Assembly: GCF_001562055.1 (NCBI RefSeq)
Contig: NZ_LLWE01000024.1
Span: forward strand, 124,001 to 188,000
Source: Polycladidibacter stylochi
GTDB taxonomy: Bacteria > Pseudomonadota > Alphaproteobacteria > Rhizobiales > Stappiaceae
DNA length: 64,000 nt
Reading direction: 5' to 3'
Part shown: in pieces, positions 1 to 8,842 of the stretch
How the letters are laid out: the number at the start of each line of letters is the position of its first letter
Numbering within the stretch: the first letter of the stretch is position 1
Made by a program: the position numbers and the translations under genes
The notes under the pieces: generated by a model
Databases searched by the model: none
The model's input: only the letters and a program-made list of their open reading frames with translations
Told to the model about the DNA's origin: nothing

Positions 1-16
1 AGGAAACGAGGTCCGC

Positions 17-2572
17 GTGAGCCACAGCGATCAGCCCCATGAAGCAGAAAACAGCAGTGCTTTCCTAGCGCAGGCACAAGTGCGCCTGAACAGAAAAATT
101 AAACAGGCGCAGCTTGCTGCTTTTACAGAGCAGCTGCTACCACTGTGCCTACCACCATTAATCGTGGTAGGCTTTTATGTAGCTTTTAGCTTTTTAGGCC
201 TTTGGAATTGGTTACCCTATTGGCTTTCTGCACTTAGCACCATTGCAATACTGGCAGTTTTTTTCGCATTCTGTCATCCATTTTTATCACTTAAATGGCC
301 AAGCAAAGCGCAAGCACGTCAGCGAATAGAAACCCATTCAAACCTGAAGCACACCCCGCTTCAGGCACTGAATGATCATCTGCCAAGCAATTTGTACGAC
401 CCGCAAGCCAAAGCACTTTGGCATGCACACAAGAAACGATTACAAAACCAAATCAATAACCTGACATTTGGCTCTCCCAACCCCAAAAGCTATCGCAAAG
501 ATCCGTTCGGCTTGCGTGTCGTAGCCCTTATGCTCCTTATCATCGGCTTTTCGCTCACAGATACCAACCGGTGGGGAACATTACTTGCACCCTTTAAGCT
601 GCCAGAGCAGGAAAAACAGGAGCCGCCGCGCATAGACGCGTGGATTTCTCCCCCAGCCTACACAGGTGAAGCGCCAATTATTTTAACAGGTGAAACTGCA
701 AGTTTTCGGGACCCCGCAGCACACATAAGAGTACCGGAACTCAGCTTGTTTGAAGTAAAAGTCTACTCGCAAGAGCAATACCAACTGGAATTTATTGCTA
801 GTAAAACAGGTAGCTCCACACCCTTACCACCAAAAAACGCCCCCGATACAAAGCAGAATAAGAACTGGTCAGTTCCCTTGAAAAGCAACGGAACTCTTAC
901 ATTAAGTCAAAACGGGCACCCAATTTATAGCTGGCTACTAGAGGTGAAAGAAGATTCTGCCCCAGAAATCTACCTGACAAAAACGCCAGAGCCTCAGCTC
1001 TCCGGCAGCTTAAAGCTAACCTATTTTATCAAAGACGACTACGCATTGGACGAGGCTAGCGTTGAGCTCGCCCTCTATGAGAAAGCAGCGGAAAAAAACC
1101 TGCTTACCTCGCAAAGCAATCAAAAGAAAAAGCCGATACCATTAGTATCAGCGCCGGCTTTTAATCTGTCACTTCCAACAGGCAATAACGATAATCACGA
1201 AGCATCGACACTAAAAGATATAACCGACCACCCTTGGTCTGGAAGTAAATTATGGATGCGCCTACGTGCCAAAGATACAGCTGGTAACGTTGGCTACTCA
1301 CCAATTTACACACTGACTTTACCGCAAAAAAAGTTCTCGCATCCCTTGGCCAAAGCGCTTATTTCGGAACGTAAGAAGCTGGCATTGAACCTACATAACT
1401 TAACATCCGTTATTCATACAATGGATGCTCTTTTATTGGCCCCCGACGTTTTTTTTAATGATTCCCGAAATTATCTACCCCTGCGCTTTGCTTACAAACA
1501 ATTAATTCTAGCTCAAAACGCGGATGACCTGCGGCAAGTAATTGATGATTACTGGCTACTCGCCAACCTTATCGAAGACGGTAACTTATCCGCTATCGAA
1601 CAAGCACTTAAAACTGCTCAAAAGGCGCTGGAGCAAGCTTTAGAGGAGGGCGCATCACCTGAAGAAATCTCCAAGCTGACGGACAACCTGCGTAAGGCCA
1701 TGGACGATTACATGAAAGCTCTGGCGCAAAAAATGCAAGATCATCCCAATTCGCCCGACCAACAGCAGCTTGAGAGCTTGGCTCAGCATTTGGATCCGCA
1801 AGATATGCAAAAAATGCTGGATCAAATTGAGCAGTTGGCACAAGCCGGCTCACATGAGGCCGCACGCGAACTGCTATCCCAAATGCAAGAAATGCTCAAC
1901 AATATGCAAAGGGCTGCCCCCCAACCGCTCACTGAAGAGCAAAAGAAGATGCTACAAGCGCTCAGTGAACTGGGAGATATGATTGGCGAGCAACAGCAGC
2001 TAATGGATCAAACCCATAAACTAGACCCTCAAAACGCAAATCCTGGCCAAAATCTGCCCGACTGGTTACGGCCAGATAAAGGTGCCAACCCCTCAACGAA
2101 AGATTTTCAGAACCTACAAGAGCACCAGCAAGCACTTTCCAGCACCTTAGAGCAGTTACTGGATAAACTCATAAATGGCGGGCTTACGAAACTGGATAAG
2201 CTTGAAGATGCGGCCAAATCCATGGGCAGAGCTACTCAGGCCCTCAAAAACAAACAGGCAGGCGAAGCAATACCCCACCAGTCGGACGCGCTGACAAACC
2301 TACAAGATATGGCCAAATCACTGGCGAATGAGCTTAGCAATCAATCCGTTGGTACAGGCCTATCACAAAACAACATTCTTTCACGTGACCCGTTAGGCCG
2401 CATGCAGCGCTTTATTGGCCCCGAATTTGGCGATCAGGTTGAAGTACCAAAAGTGATCGACACGCAACGTGCACGTAAAATTCTTGAGGAGTTACGCCGC
2501 CGCCTCTCCGAAACTGGACGCACGGAAGATGAATTAAAATATTTAGAGCGTCTAATGGATTTATATAATTAG
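17..2572 (+). CDS. TIGR02302 / DUF4175 family membrane protein
   Basis: Large inner-membrane protein of the TIGR02302 (DUF4175) family, which is largely restricted to Alphaproteobacteria and has no settled function. Two hydrophobic segments lie at about residues 43-90 and a third at 168-185; the middle 200-450 looks like a periplasmic beta-rich region, and residues 520-760 are glutamine-rich, predicted helical or coiled coil with many Q-Q and M-Q runs. The full length of 851 residues fits the family. Start is a GTG at 17 with GAGG five bases upstream; the frame stays open to the window edge, so a longer start cannot be fully excluded. Identification rests on overall architecture and remembered family features, not on a search. 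Confidence 0.85.
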   Translation: MSHSDQPHEAENSSAFLAQAQVRLNRKIKQAQLAAFTEQLLPLCLPPLIVVGFYVAFSFLGLWNWLPYWLSALSTIAILAVFFAFCHPFLSLKWPSKAQARQRIETHSNLKHTPLQALNDHLPSNLYDPQAKALWHAHKKRLQNQINNLTFGSPNPKSYRKDPFGLRVVALMLLIIGFSLTDTNRWGTLLAPFKLPEQEKQEPPRIDAWISPPAYTGEAPIILTGETASFRDPAAHIRVPELSLFEVKVYSQEQYQLEFIASKTGSSTPLPPKNAPDTKQNKNWSVPLKSNGTLTLSQNGHPIYSWLLEVKEDSAPEIYLTKTPEPQLSGSLKLTYFIKDDYALDEASVELALYEKAAEKNLLTSQSNQKKKPIPLVSAPAFNLSLPTGNNDNHEASTLKDITDHPWSGSKLWMRLRAKDTAGNVGYSPIYTLTLPQKKFSHPLAKALISERKKLALNLHNLTSVIHTMDALLLAPDVFFNDSRNYLPLRFAYKQLILAQNADDLRQVIDDYWLLANLIEDGNLSAIEQALKTAQKALEQALEEGASPEEISKLTDNLRKAMDDYMKALAQKMQDHPNSPDQQQLESLAQHLDPQDMQKMLDQIEQLAQAGSHEAARELLSQMQEMLNNMQRAAPQPLTEEQKKMLQALSELGDMIGEQQQLMDQTHKLDPQNANPGQNLPDWLRPDKGANPSTKDFQNLQEHQQALSSTLEQLLDKLINGGLTKLDKLEDAAKSMGRATQALKNKQAGEAIPHQSDALTNLQDMAKSLANELSNQSVGTGLSQNNILSRDPLGRMQRFIGPEFGDQVEVPKVIDTQRARKILEELRRRLSETGRTEDELKYLERLMDLYN

Positions 2573-2594
2573 CCTCTTGACGAAGAGGCTTCTT
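2571..2594 (+). terminator. Hairpin at the end of the TIGR02302 gene
   Basis: AGCCTCTT and AAGAGGCT form an 8-bp stem closed by a GACG loop, and the stop codon lies at the base of the stem. The tail is only weakly T-rich (TTCTTG). It sits between the convergent TIGR02302 and cpdR genes, so it is a likely intrinsic terminator for the upstream gene. Confidence 0.6.
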
Positions 2595-2660
2595 GCAACA
2601 TTTAGCTCCCATAAAAATGGCAGGCAAACTCACGCATGGCACAAGAAAGCCCCATGGTTG

Positions 2661-3059
2661 CTAGGCGTAAAAGCTACCCTCAGCACTGGGAACACTATCA
2701 GCCAGCGCGTTTTTAACGGCATTGCGAACTTCTAGTAGGGAAAACGGCTTGTTCAATACATCTTCCACACAGTTGCGAACATCTTCCGCGCCTTCACGCA
2801 AATCCGCATAACCTGTCATCAGCAATATCGGCAATTGTGGAAACATCGAGTTTGCCTGCTTTGCCAGCGCGATACCATCCATTTCCGGCATCATGATATC
2901 GGAAAGAAGAAGGTCAAACGCACCTTCTTCCTCACTTAAAGTCAGCGCGGCTTCACTACCATCTTCAACGGCAATCACGCGATGTCCGTCCAGTTCCAAA
3001 GCGCGTTTAACAAACGCTCTGACGGCATCATCGTCTTCACTTAGCAGTACTCGCGCCAT
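2661..3059 (-). CDS. cpdR: Single-domain response regulator CpdR
   Basis: Stand-alone receiver domain of 132 residues. In Caulobacter and rhizobia, unphosphorylated CpdR acts as an adaptor that localises and primes the ClpXP protease, and phosphorylation through the CckA-ChpT relay switches it off. Receiver residues are intact: acidic pocket D9-D11, phospho-acceptor D54, T82 and K104, with the family sequence MMPEMDGIALA after D54. There is no output domain. It is the last gene of a minus-strand unit, 17 bases after hpt. The protein ends in ...FYA rather than the double alanine I recall for Caulobacter CpdR, so its own turnover might differ; that last point is inference. Confidence 0.9.
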   Translation of the reverse strand: MARVLLSEDDDAVRAFVKRALELDGHRVIAVEDGSEAALTLSEEEGAFDLLLSDIMMPEMDGIALAKQANSMFPQLPILLMTGYADLREGAEDVRNCVEDVLNKPFSLLEVRNAVKNALADSVPSAEGSFYA

Positions 3060-3076
3060 AAAGCCGCTTCCTCTAG

Positions 3077-3622
3077 TTATTCATCACCTTCCTGTGGCAC
3101 GTAGCCAATGAAAGGTAATTGACGCCAAGCATGTCCCATATCCATGCCATAGCCAACCACAAACTTGTCAGGACAATCAAAGCCAATGTAATCCGATTTG
3201 ATTTCGGCAATACGGTTTTTTGGCTTATCAAGTAACGCTGCCACACGAACAGATTTAGCCCCCCGGCTAGCGATCATATTCTGGGCAAATAGCAGTGTCC
3301 TGCCAGATTCAAGAATGTCATCAACGAGAATTACATCGCGGCCCTCAACATTGCTCTCAATGTCACGTAGGACTTTAACCTCTCCCGAAGAGACTGTGCC
3401 CTTTCCATAACTGGAAAGGTGTAAAAATTCCATTTCCGGCGCGATATTAGATTTATGTAAGGCACGTGCTAAATCGGCTGCAAACATAAAGCTGCCCTTT
3501 AAAATAGCAACTACAAGAAGGTTATGCGGCTTGTCTGCAGCAATTTCTTCGGCAACTTCTTGAACACGCTGTGCTATTGTGTCTTCATCAAATAAAACAC
3601 GTATATCTGGTTTATCAGCCAT
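3077..3622 (-). CDS. hpt: Hypoxanthine phosphoribosyltransferase
   Basis: Purine salvage enzyme that joins hypoxanthine or guanine to PRPP giving IMP or GMP. The 181-residue length is normal. The PRPP-binding loop VILVDDILESGRTL spans residues 97-110, LKGSFMF at 41-47 is the N-terminal loop, and the DKPKNR region follows. The ATG start lies inside the end of the upstream zinc-ribbon gene (8-base overlap), which indicates translational coupling, and cpdR follows after 17 bases. The window also holds purH, so both salvage and de novo IMP synthesis are represented, although the two genes are far apart. Confidence 0.93.
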   Translation of the reverse strand: MADKPDIRVLFDEDTIAQRVQEVAEEIAADKPHNLLVVAILKGSFMFAADLARALHKSNIAPEMEFLHLSSYGKGTVSSGEVKVLRDIESNVEGRDVILVDDILESGRTLLFAQNMIASRGAKSVRVAALLDKPKNRIAEIKSDYIGFDCPDKFVVGYGMDMGHAWRQLPFIGYVPQEGDE

Positions 3623-4475
3623 CAGTTTTCGCTTTTTTTACATTGCGCGTTATGAAGCGCAGCTGGATATCGGCGGCCATATCCGATGGCTTGGCCAATC
3701 GGGTTCTAAAACGGGTACGTTGCCCAGGAGCCAACTGCTTGGCATGTGGAACAACAGACCAGGCCGTTAGTTCTCTTTGGTCTTGTGCACGCATGCTCAA
3801 CAGAATTGCTGGAACAGGTACAGGTTTTTCAGAGACATTCTCAATAGAGCCTTCAACAACAAGTACGGGCTGACCTCCATCATATTCACGGAAAGTCCGC
3901 AACCCGTCGAAGCTAAGCCCTCGTGTATTAACAGATATGCCCGCTAATTGGTAAAGGCTGGCTAAATCAGGGTAGGTTTTCACTACCGTGTTTTTATAGG
4001 CAACCAAAGCAAGACATAACCCTATGGAGCTAAGAAAAACCAAAACACCAAAAGCGCGCGCGGGGTATATAGCACCGGAAGCGGACGATGACTTGCTTTT
4101 TTTTCGCTGCGTGGGCTTCTTTTTCGAGCGTTTTGCACTCTTTTCTTGTGTTTTTTTCACTGAGCTAGCGCGTGTGCCTTCTTCACTTAAGCTTTGTCCG
4201 TCCTTATCCTCGCCTCGAGTGTCATTTTCAGTATAATCTGCCCTCTCGGATTTGGGCTCTTGCCCTAAATCAAGCGTGCGGTCATAGGGCTGCGACACAT
4301 CTTCGTAATGCTCGCTTTGATCACGCTCATCAGGTGTCTCCCCAACACCATCAGCAACAGGTACGGCATGCCAAATCTTTCCGCAACGGGCGCATTTTAC
4401 CTTACGCCCTCCTGCACCGATTTGTTCAGCACCAATACGATAGGATGTTTGACAACTCTCACAAGTTATCTTCAT
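3615..4475 (-). CDS. MJ0042-type zinc-ribbon protein with DUF3426 domain
   Basis: Membrane protein of 286 residues. An N-terminal MJ0042 zinc ribbon has C5, C8, C28 and C31. It is followed by a low-complexity acidic then lysine-rich linker (about 45-130), one transmembrane helix at about 140-162, and a C-terminal domain resembling DUF3426. Family function is unknown. In rhizobia a gene of this type lies next to ftsE, as here, though it is divergent from ftsE. I chose the ATG at 4475 (MKITC...), which has AGGG about ten bases upstream; an in-frame TTG two codons earlier is also open. It overlaps hpt by 8 bases and begins a three-gene unit with hpt and cpdR. Confidence 0.8.
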   Translation of the reverse strand: MKITCESCQTSYRIGAEQIGAGGRKVKCARCGKIWHAVPVADGVGETPDERDQSEHYEDVSQPYDRTLDLGQEPKSERADYTENDTRGEDKDGQSLSEEGTRASSVKKTQEKSAKRSKKKPTQRKKSKSSSASGAIYPARAFGVLVFLSSIGLCLALVAYKNTVVKTYPDLASLYQLAGISVNTRGLSFDGLRTFREYDGGQPVLVVEGSIENVSEKPVPVPAILLSMRAQDQRELTAWSVVPHAKQLAPGQRTRFRTRLAKPSDMAADIQLRFITRNVKKAKTDG

Positions 4476-4764
4476 GTGCAAAACGCCCTGATTTTATGTA
4501 GCTAAGCAACGAACTTTATTTCCAATTGCATGTTGCACCCCCGCAATGCAATAGGAACATAATGTCATCCTATGTTTAAGAGATCATCTACATTGGCTTG
4601 ACATTAAAAAAACGATAATTACACCTCTTCAACAAACAGGTGTTTCTAATCAGCAACTTTTGCTTTGTGAACAGTTAGCTTCAATTTAGCCTTAATAATC
4701 CGTTAATTCACGGCGGGTAGTTTTGCAAACATAAGAATATACATAAAGCTAAAGGAGCTTTGGA

Positions 4765-5424
4765 GTGATTCGCTTTGAAAATGTCGGGCTACGCTATGGA
4801 ATGGGGCCAGAAGTTCTTCGCGACCTTACATTCAACATTGAACCGCAATCATTTCAATTCTTAACAGGCCCATCTGGGGCTGGAAAAACGTCTTTACTAC
4901 AACTCCTGTTCATGTCCTTAAAACCAACTCGCGGTCAAATTACAATTTTTGGACAAGACACCAACCGAATCACAAAACCGCAATTGCCGGTCTTACGTAG
5001 AAAAATTGGTGTTGTATTCCAGGATTTTCGACTGCTCGACCATTTAACCACCTATGAAAATGTCGCACTACCTCACCGAGTTGCAGGCAAATCAGAATCC
5101 GAGTATCGCCCCGATGTAATTGATCTCCTGAAGTGGGTTGGGTTGGGTGAAAAGATGTTTGTCCTACCCCCAGTTTTATCGGGTGGAGAAAAACAGCGTG
5201 CGGCTATTGCCAGGGCATTAATCACACGCCCCCAGGTTTTGCTAGCTGACGAACCAACAGGTAACGTCGACGCGCCACTTGCACGCCGTTTACTACGCTT
5301 ATTTATGGAACTAAACCGCCTTGGCACCTCCGTGTTAATAGCAACACACGACCTAAACCTAATAGAGCAAGTCGAAGCGCAGCATTTTGTGCTGGATGGC
5401 GGAAGGTTAACCACATATGGCTGA
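4765..5424 (+). CDS. ftsE: Cell division ATP-binding protein FtsE
   Basis: ABC-type ATPase of the FtsEX complex, which at the divisome couples ATP hydrolysis to activation of periplasmic peptidoglycan hydrolases. All nucleotide motifs are intact: Walker A GPSGAGKTS near residue 37, signature LSGGEKQRA, Walker B VLLADEPTG and the switch histidine in ATHD. The 219-residue length is typical. Start is a GTG at 4765 with a strong AAAGGAG at 4751-4757. The end overlaps ftsX by 8 bases, so the two are translationally coupled. The 283 bases upstream are shared with the divergent zinc-ribbon gene and should hold both promoters. Confidence 0.95.
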   Translation: MIRFENVGLRYGMGPEVLRDLTFNIEPQSFQFLTGPSGAGKTSLLQLLFMSLKPTRGQITIFGQDTNRITKPQLPVLRRKIGVVFQDFRLLDHLTTYENVALPHRVAGKSESEYRPDVIDLLKWVGLGEKMFVLPPVLSGGEKQRAAIARALITRPQVLLADEPTGNVDAPLARRLLRLFMELNRLGTSVLIATHDLNLIEQVEAQHFVLDGGRLTTYG

Positions 5425-6640
5425 TCACAAAAACCGCAAAGAACCGCCATTATCAAACCAGCGGCGCAGCGCTCACCCCTCTAGGCAGGCCTCAGGAGCG
5501 CACCTGCAGCAAAAGGTTACGCACAAGCAGCCTCAGCCTCAAAAAGCTCAGCCGCATGCAACCAGAGGGCACGCCGCCCAACCGCGCGCGCCTAAAGGGC
5601 AAAGCGCAACGCCAAGTCGCCCCCAAAGGCCAGCAGCAACAAAAAAAACCATAGGAAGTAATAGCTTAAGCAATAAGCTGAAGTTGCCACCCAAAGCTCG
5701 AAATAAAATTAAAACGACCTTACAAAGAGGGCAGAGAGGTGAAGGCCAACCCTCACCAATCGTACCTTCTCAAGCAATTGCAGGGCGTGCTCTTATGCTC
5801 GTTGTAGCAATTATGAGCTTCTTGGCCTGTCTAACTGTTGGCTTTGTCAGCATAGTCAACGATGCTGCGAACGACTGGACGAGCGACTTGGTGCGCGAAG
5901 TGACAATTCAAATACGCCCTGCAGACGGGGTGAATATGATACAAGAAATTGATCGTACACTCGCCCTTGTTCAAGAATTTCCAGGTGTTGGAGGGGCAAG
6001 AGCCCTTTCAGATAAAGAAACACGCGACCTCTTGCAGCCCTGGCTTGGAGCCGGGTTAGAACTGGATGACTTACCAGTACCACGCCTAATATTGGTTGAA
6101 GTTGCCGATCCACTCAAGTTAGATTTACAAGAACTCAAAAAGACTGTCGAACACGATATCAAAGCCTCCAGCGTGGATGACCACCGTTTATGGACACGTC
6201 AACTTTCAGCCATGGCTAGCGGTACAGTGGTTGGCGGATTTATAATTCTAGCCTTGGTATTGTGCTCAATGGTCCTGTCAGTGGTGTTTGCCACACGCGC
6301 AGCCATGTCCGGCAATAAGGACGTTGTCGAGGTTCTCCACTTTGTAGGTGCCGAAGATAGCTTCATTGCCAATGAATTCCAAAGGCACTTCCTCATTCTC
6401 GGCCTGAAAGGTGGCTTGATCGGTGGCACATTCGCAACCCTTTGCTTTTTTGCGATCAGCCTGTTTGGCAACTCGGAAACGGGCAGTGTGGCCGCCAGCC
6501 AGCTACAAACATTGTTCGGAACAATATCAGTAAGCGCCGCCGGATATCTGGGCATACTGGCAATTATCTTTTTGGTTGCTATATTAACAGCACTAACAAG
6601 CCGGTTAGCCGTTCATGCCCATTTGGCAAATATGGAATAA
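5417..6640 (+). CDS. ftsX: Cell division protein FtsX
   Basis: Membrane partner of FtsE. Four transmembrane helices are visible at about residues 121-147, 268-298, 324-351 and 376-399, with the extracellular domain between the first two, as expected for FtsX. The protein is longer than E. coli FtsX because the first 115 residues form a basic tail rich in glutamine, proline, histidine and alanine before the first helix. Cytoplasmic basic N-terminal tails are known in alphaproteobacterial FtsX, but this one looks unusually long. The ATG start overlaps the ftsE stop. No strong terminator is visible before the next gene. Confidence 0.92.
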   Translation: MADHKNRKEPPLSNQRRSAHPSRQASGAHLQQKVTHKQPQPQKAQPHATRGHAAQPRAPKGQSATPSRPQRPAATKKTIGSNSLSNKLKLPPKARNKIKTTLQRGQRGEGQPSPIVPSQAIAGRALMLVVAIMSFLACLTVGFVSIVNDAANDWTSDLVREVTIQIRPADGVNMIQEIDRTLALVQEFPGVGGARALSDKETRDLLQPWLGAGLELDDLPVPRLILVEVADPLKLDLQELKKTVEHDIKASSVDDHRLWTRQLSAMASGTVVGGFIILALVLCSMVLSVVFATRAAMSGNKDVVEVLHFVGAEDSFIANEFQRHFLILGLKGGLIGGTFATLCFFAISLFGNSETGSVAASQLQTLFGTISVSAAGYLGILAIIFLVAILTALTSRLAVHAHLANME

Positions 6641-6766
6641 AGCATTCTGGCGTTTTCAAACAACTCGTGCCATAAAGAATATAATATCGCCATTATTGAT
6701 AATTAGGCATAGAATCCTATTAATTACCAAATCATCAGAACCCGTTTGTAAGGTTCAGGACTATTT

Positions 6767-7423
6767 ATGACCCCACCGTTTAATCATGCTGCCCCCACCA
6801 GCAAGACTAAAAGCAAGGCCCTGAATCGCCATCTTAAAAAACTAGTAAAACTACTATTATTTGTTTCTCTGTTATTATCCCTGCTTTTCCTGATAGGCTT
6901 CGGCCTATACATCCACCATATTGAAACCCAAGAAATATCGGAAATAAAAGCTGATGGCATCGTTGTACTTACCGGTGGCAAAGAAAGAATAGATCACTCA
7001 CTAAAGCTATTAGTAAAGGGAAGGGCACATCGCCTGCTGATTACTGGTGTACACCCCAGCACCAAAGCCAAGCAAATAGCAAAGCTTACCTCACAACATG
7101 TCGAGCTGTTCGATTGCTGCGTTGACTTAGACCGCAACGCACTCGATACATCAGGAAATGCAACTTCGACACTGAAATGGGTAAAAGATAATGGCTTTAA
7201 ATCACTAATTATTGTTACTAGTGCATACCATATGCCACGGGCATTGATTGAAATGAAAGCAATTATGCCGTATGTGACCTTCATTCCTAGCCCAGTTTAT
7301 CATAAGGATTTAAAACTGGAGCAGTGGTATATGGAAAAAACTACGCTAAACCTTCTTTTCCATGAATACACAAAGCTCATATTGGCGACGATTAAAGTTA
7401 AGACACAGGCCCTGCTGCGCTGA
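6767..7423 (+). CDS. YdcF/SanA-like DUF218 protein
   Basis: ElyC/SanA/YdcF family (DUF218) protein of 218 residues, probably anchored in the inner membrane with its domain in the periplasm. One hydrophobic helix lies at about residues 25-50 after a basic N-terminus. DUF218 motifs follow in order: DGIVVLTGGKERI near 64, RLLITGVHP near 87, and NTSGNA-like and SAYHMPRA segments near 127-165. Family members affect envelope integrity and peptidoglycan precursor handling, but the reaction is not established. The gene lies between ftsX and plsC, an order common in rhizobia, which supports a role in the envelope. Confidence 0.8.
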   Translation: MTPPFNHAAPTSKTKSKALNRHLKKLVKLLLFVSLLLSLLFLIGFGLYIHHIETQEISEIKADGIVVLTGGKERIDHSLKLLVKGRAHRLLITGVHPSTKAKQIAKLTSQHVELFDCCVDLDRNALDTSGNATSTLKWVKDNGFKSLIIVTSAYHMPRALIEMKAIMPYVTFIPSPVYHKDLKLEQWYMEKTTLNLLFHEYTKLILATIKVKTQALLR

Positions 7424-7484
7424 GCTTGTTAAGCTTTAAACACAGCGGCTTAAAGCCTCGTCCCATATAACAGGACATACCCGC

Positions 7485-8279
7485 ATGCTCTTTCTCCGCT
7501 CACTTGTCTTTAACCTGTTGTTTTACGTAGGCACTCTTGTAATTATGATCCTGCTGTCGCCCGTTTTCCTGTTGCCAAGAAAGTGGGCTTACAAAGTTGT
7601 TCCAACATGGTCTTACTTTAACTTTTTCTTGCTGCGCTACATTTGCAATGTGAACTCAGAGGTTAAGGGGTGGGAAAATATCCCAGAAGGTGGCTGTATC
7701 ATTGCCGCAAAGCACCAGTCCGCTTGGGAAACATTTGCGCTTTTTCCAGGCTTGAGTAACGCAACATTTATTCTAAAGGCAGAGCTAAGGAAAATCCCGC
7801 TTTTTGGCTGGTACATTTGGAAACTAAAACAAATTCCGGTCAATAGGGGCCGCAAAGGGGTCGCATTGGCACAAATGAGCCAGAAAGCCAAAGAGGCTAT
7901 AGCGGAAAGCCGTCAAATTATCATTTTTCCAGAAGGTACCCGCCGGCCAGCAGGAGCCGAACCAAAGTATAAATACGGCATTGTTCACCTATATAAAACA
8001 CTTAACTGCCCTGTTGTGCCCGTTGCTTTAAACTCGGGTGTCTATTGGCCACGCAGGCGTTTCTTCCGCCTACCGGGAACAATAACAGCCCAGATACTCC
8101 CTCCCATACAGCCTGGCCTTGAGCCTGAGGTATTCTTAAAGACCTTGACCGACAAAATTGAAACCGCCTCAAATACACTTTTTGACCAAGCGGCAGAAAA
8201 GACTCCTGATAATTTTATCGTTAAGGAAGCTCTTGCAAAACGCAAGTTGAATTCAGGAAATGGCGAAAACATAAATTAA
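7485..8279 (+). CDS. plsC: 1-acyl-sn-glycerol-3-phosphate acyltransferase
   Basis: Acyltransferase of phospholipid synthesis that adds the second acyl chain to lysophosphatidic acid at the inner membrane. An N-terminal hydrophobic helix spans about residues 9-30. Motif I is H77-QSAW-E82, that is HX4E instead of the textbook HX4D, and motif III is FPEGTRRP at 148-155. The substrate-positioning segment LRKIPLFGWY lies at 101-110. Length of 264 residues is normal. It follows the YdcF-like gene by 61 bases in the same direction and closes the ftsE-ftsX-ydcF-plsC series. The glutamate in motif I is a conservative change, and I expect the enzyme to be active. Confidence 0.9.
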   Translation: MLFLRSLVFNLLFYVGTLVIMILLSPVFLLPRKWAYKVVPTWSYFNFFLLRYICNVNSEVKGWENIPEGGCIIAAKHQSAWETFALFPGLSNATFILKAELRKIPLFGWYIWKLKQIPVNRGRKGVALAQMSQKAKEAIAESRQIIIFPEGTRRPAGAEPKYKYGIVHLYKTLNCPVVPVALNSGVYWPRRRFFRLPGTITAQILPPIQPGLEPEVFLKTLTDKIETASNTLFDQAAEKTPDNFIVKEALAKRKLNSGNGENIN

Positions 8280-8369
8280 TTCAAGCTTCAGGCAGGAAAA
8301 ATAACGTTTACTATTCTTTAATTATGGTTAATAATAATTAAGTGAACTTGTTTTGTTCCAAAAAGTGCC

Positions 8370-8397
8370 TTGATTCGAGTTCTCTTTTTGTTCTAAT
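8370..8397 (+). promoter_or_regulatory. Promoter with an embedded LexA (SOS) box
   Basis: GTTC-N7-GTTC occurs at 8379-8393 and is the consensus operator for LexA in Alphaproteobacteria. It sits between a -35-like TTGATT (8370-8375) and a -10-like TCTAAT (8392-8397, five of six bases matching) with a 16-base spacer, so bound LexA would block the promoter. A second, inverted pair GAAC-N7-GTTC lies just upstream at 8344-8358. A strong AGGAGGG ribosome site and ATG follow at 8422-8433. The box match is exact; actual LexA control is inferred. Confidence 0.75.
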
Positions 8398-8432
8398 CTC
8401 GATTCATACGCACGACGAAACAGGAGGGAACG

Positions 8433-8813
8433 ATGCAGCCTGTTGTGTTGGAGTTTGAGCCGATTGGGAATGCCGCCGTTCGTGTGGTTGAAGAGCTTGG
8501 TTTGGGCGAGCGCTTTCGCTACTGGCATGGCGAAAGCGGTAAAAAGTATTTGTTCACCCAGAGTGAACCTGAAGCCTTGGTTGATTGTCCATCAGCTGTG
8601 GTTCTTATTTGTTGCCCACAAGATGATTACCGCGTCGTATGGCTTGGCGAAAGCGCATCGGGCGACTTTCAAAACTGGAGCCCGACACCGGACGATCTTG
8701 ACCATGTGCGTTTGTATGCACACTTCCTTGCCGTTGATTCCAAATCCAGGCAAAAAGCACTCGATGATTTAACTGCAAAGCTGCATTGTAACGGTGACCA
8801 ACAAGCAGCCTAA
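8433..8813 (+). CDS. Small protein of unknown function, likely SOS-induced
   Basis: I do not recognise this 126-residue protein. It is soluble, mildly acidic, with no signal peptide or membrane helix. It has a W-H-G-E-S-G-K-K segment near residues 34-42, a CPSAVVLICC core at about 52-61 with three cysteines, and a helical C-terminus ending in a polar tail. Translation signals are strong (AGGAGGG seven bases before the ATG). The only promoter visible upstream carries an exact LexA box, which places the gene in the DNA-damage response. It stands alone between plsC and chaC, pointing the same way as plsC but separated by 153 bases. Function cannot be assigned. Confidence 0.75.
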   Translation: MQPVVLEFEPIGNAAVRVVEELGLGERFRYWHGESGKKYLFTQSEPEALVDCPSAVVLICCPQDDYRVVWLGESASGDFQNWSPTPDDLDHVRLYAHFLAVDSKSRQKALDDLTAKLHCNGDQQAA

Positions 8814-8842
8814 CACAACTCATTTGCTTATCGCTCAATTGT

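Noticed and set aside
8328-8528. Minus-strand frame of 66 codons over the LexA box
   Set aside because: It covers the promoter and the start of the SOS gene, has no ribosome site and no family features.
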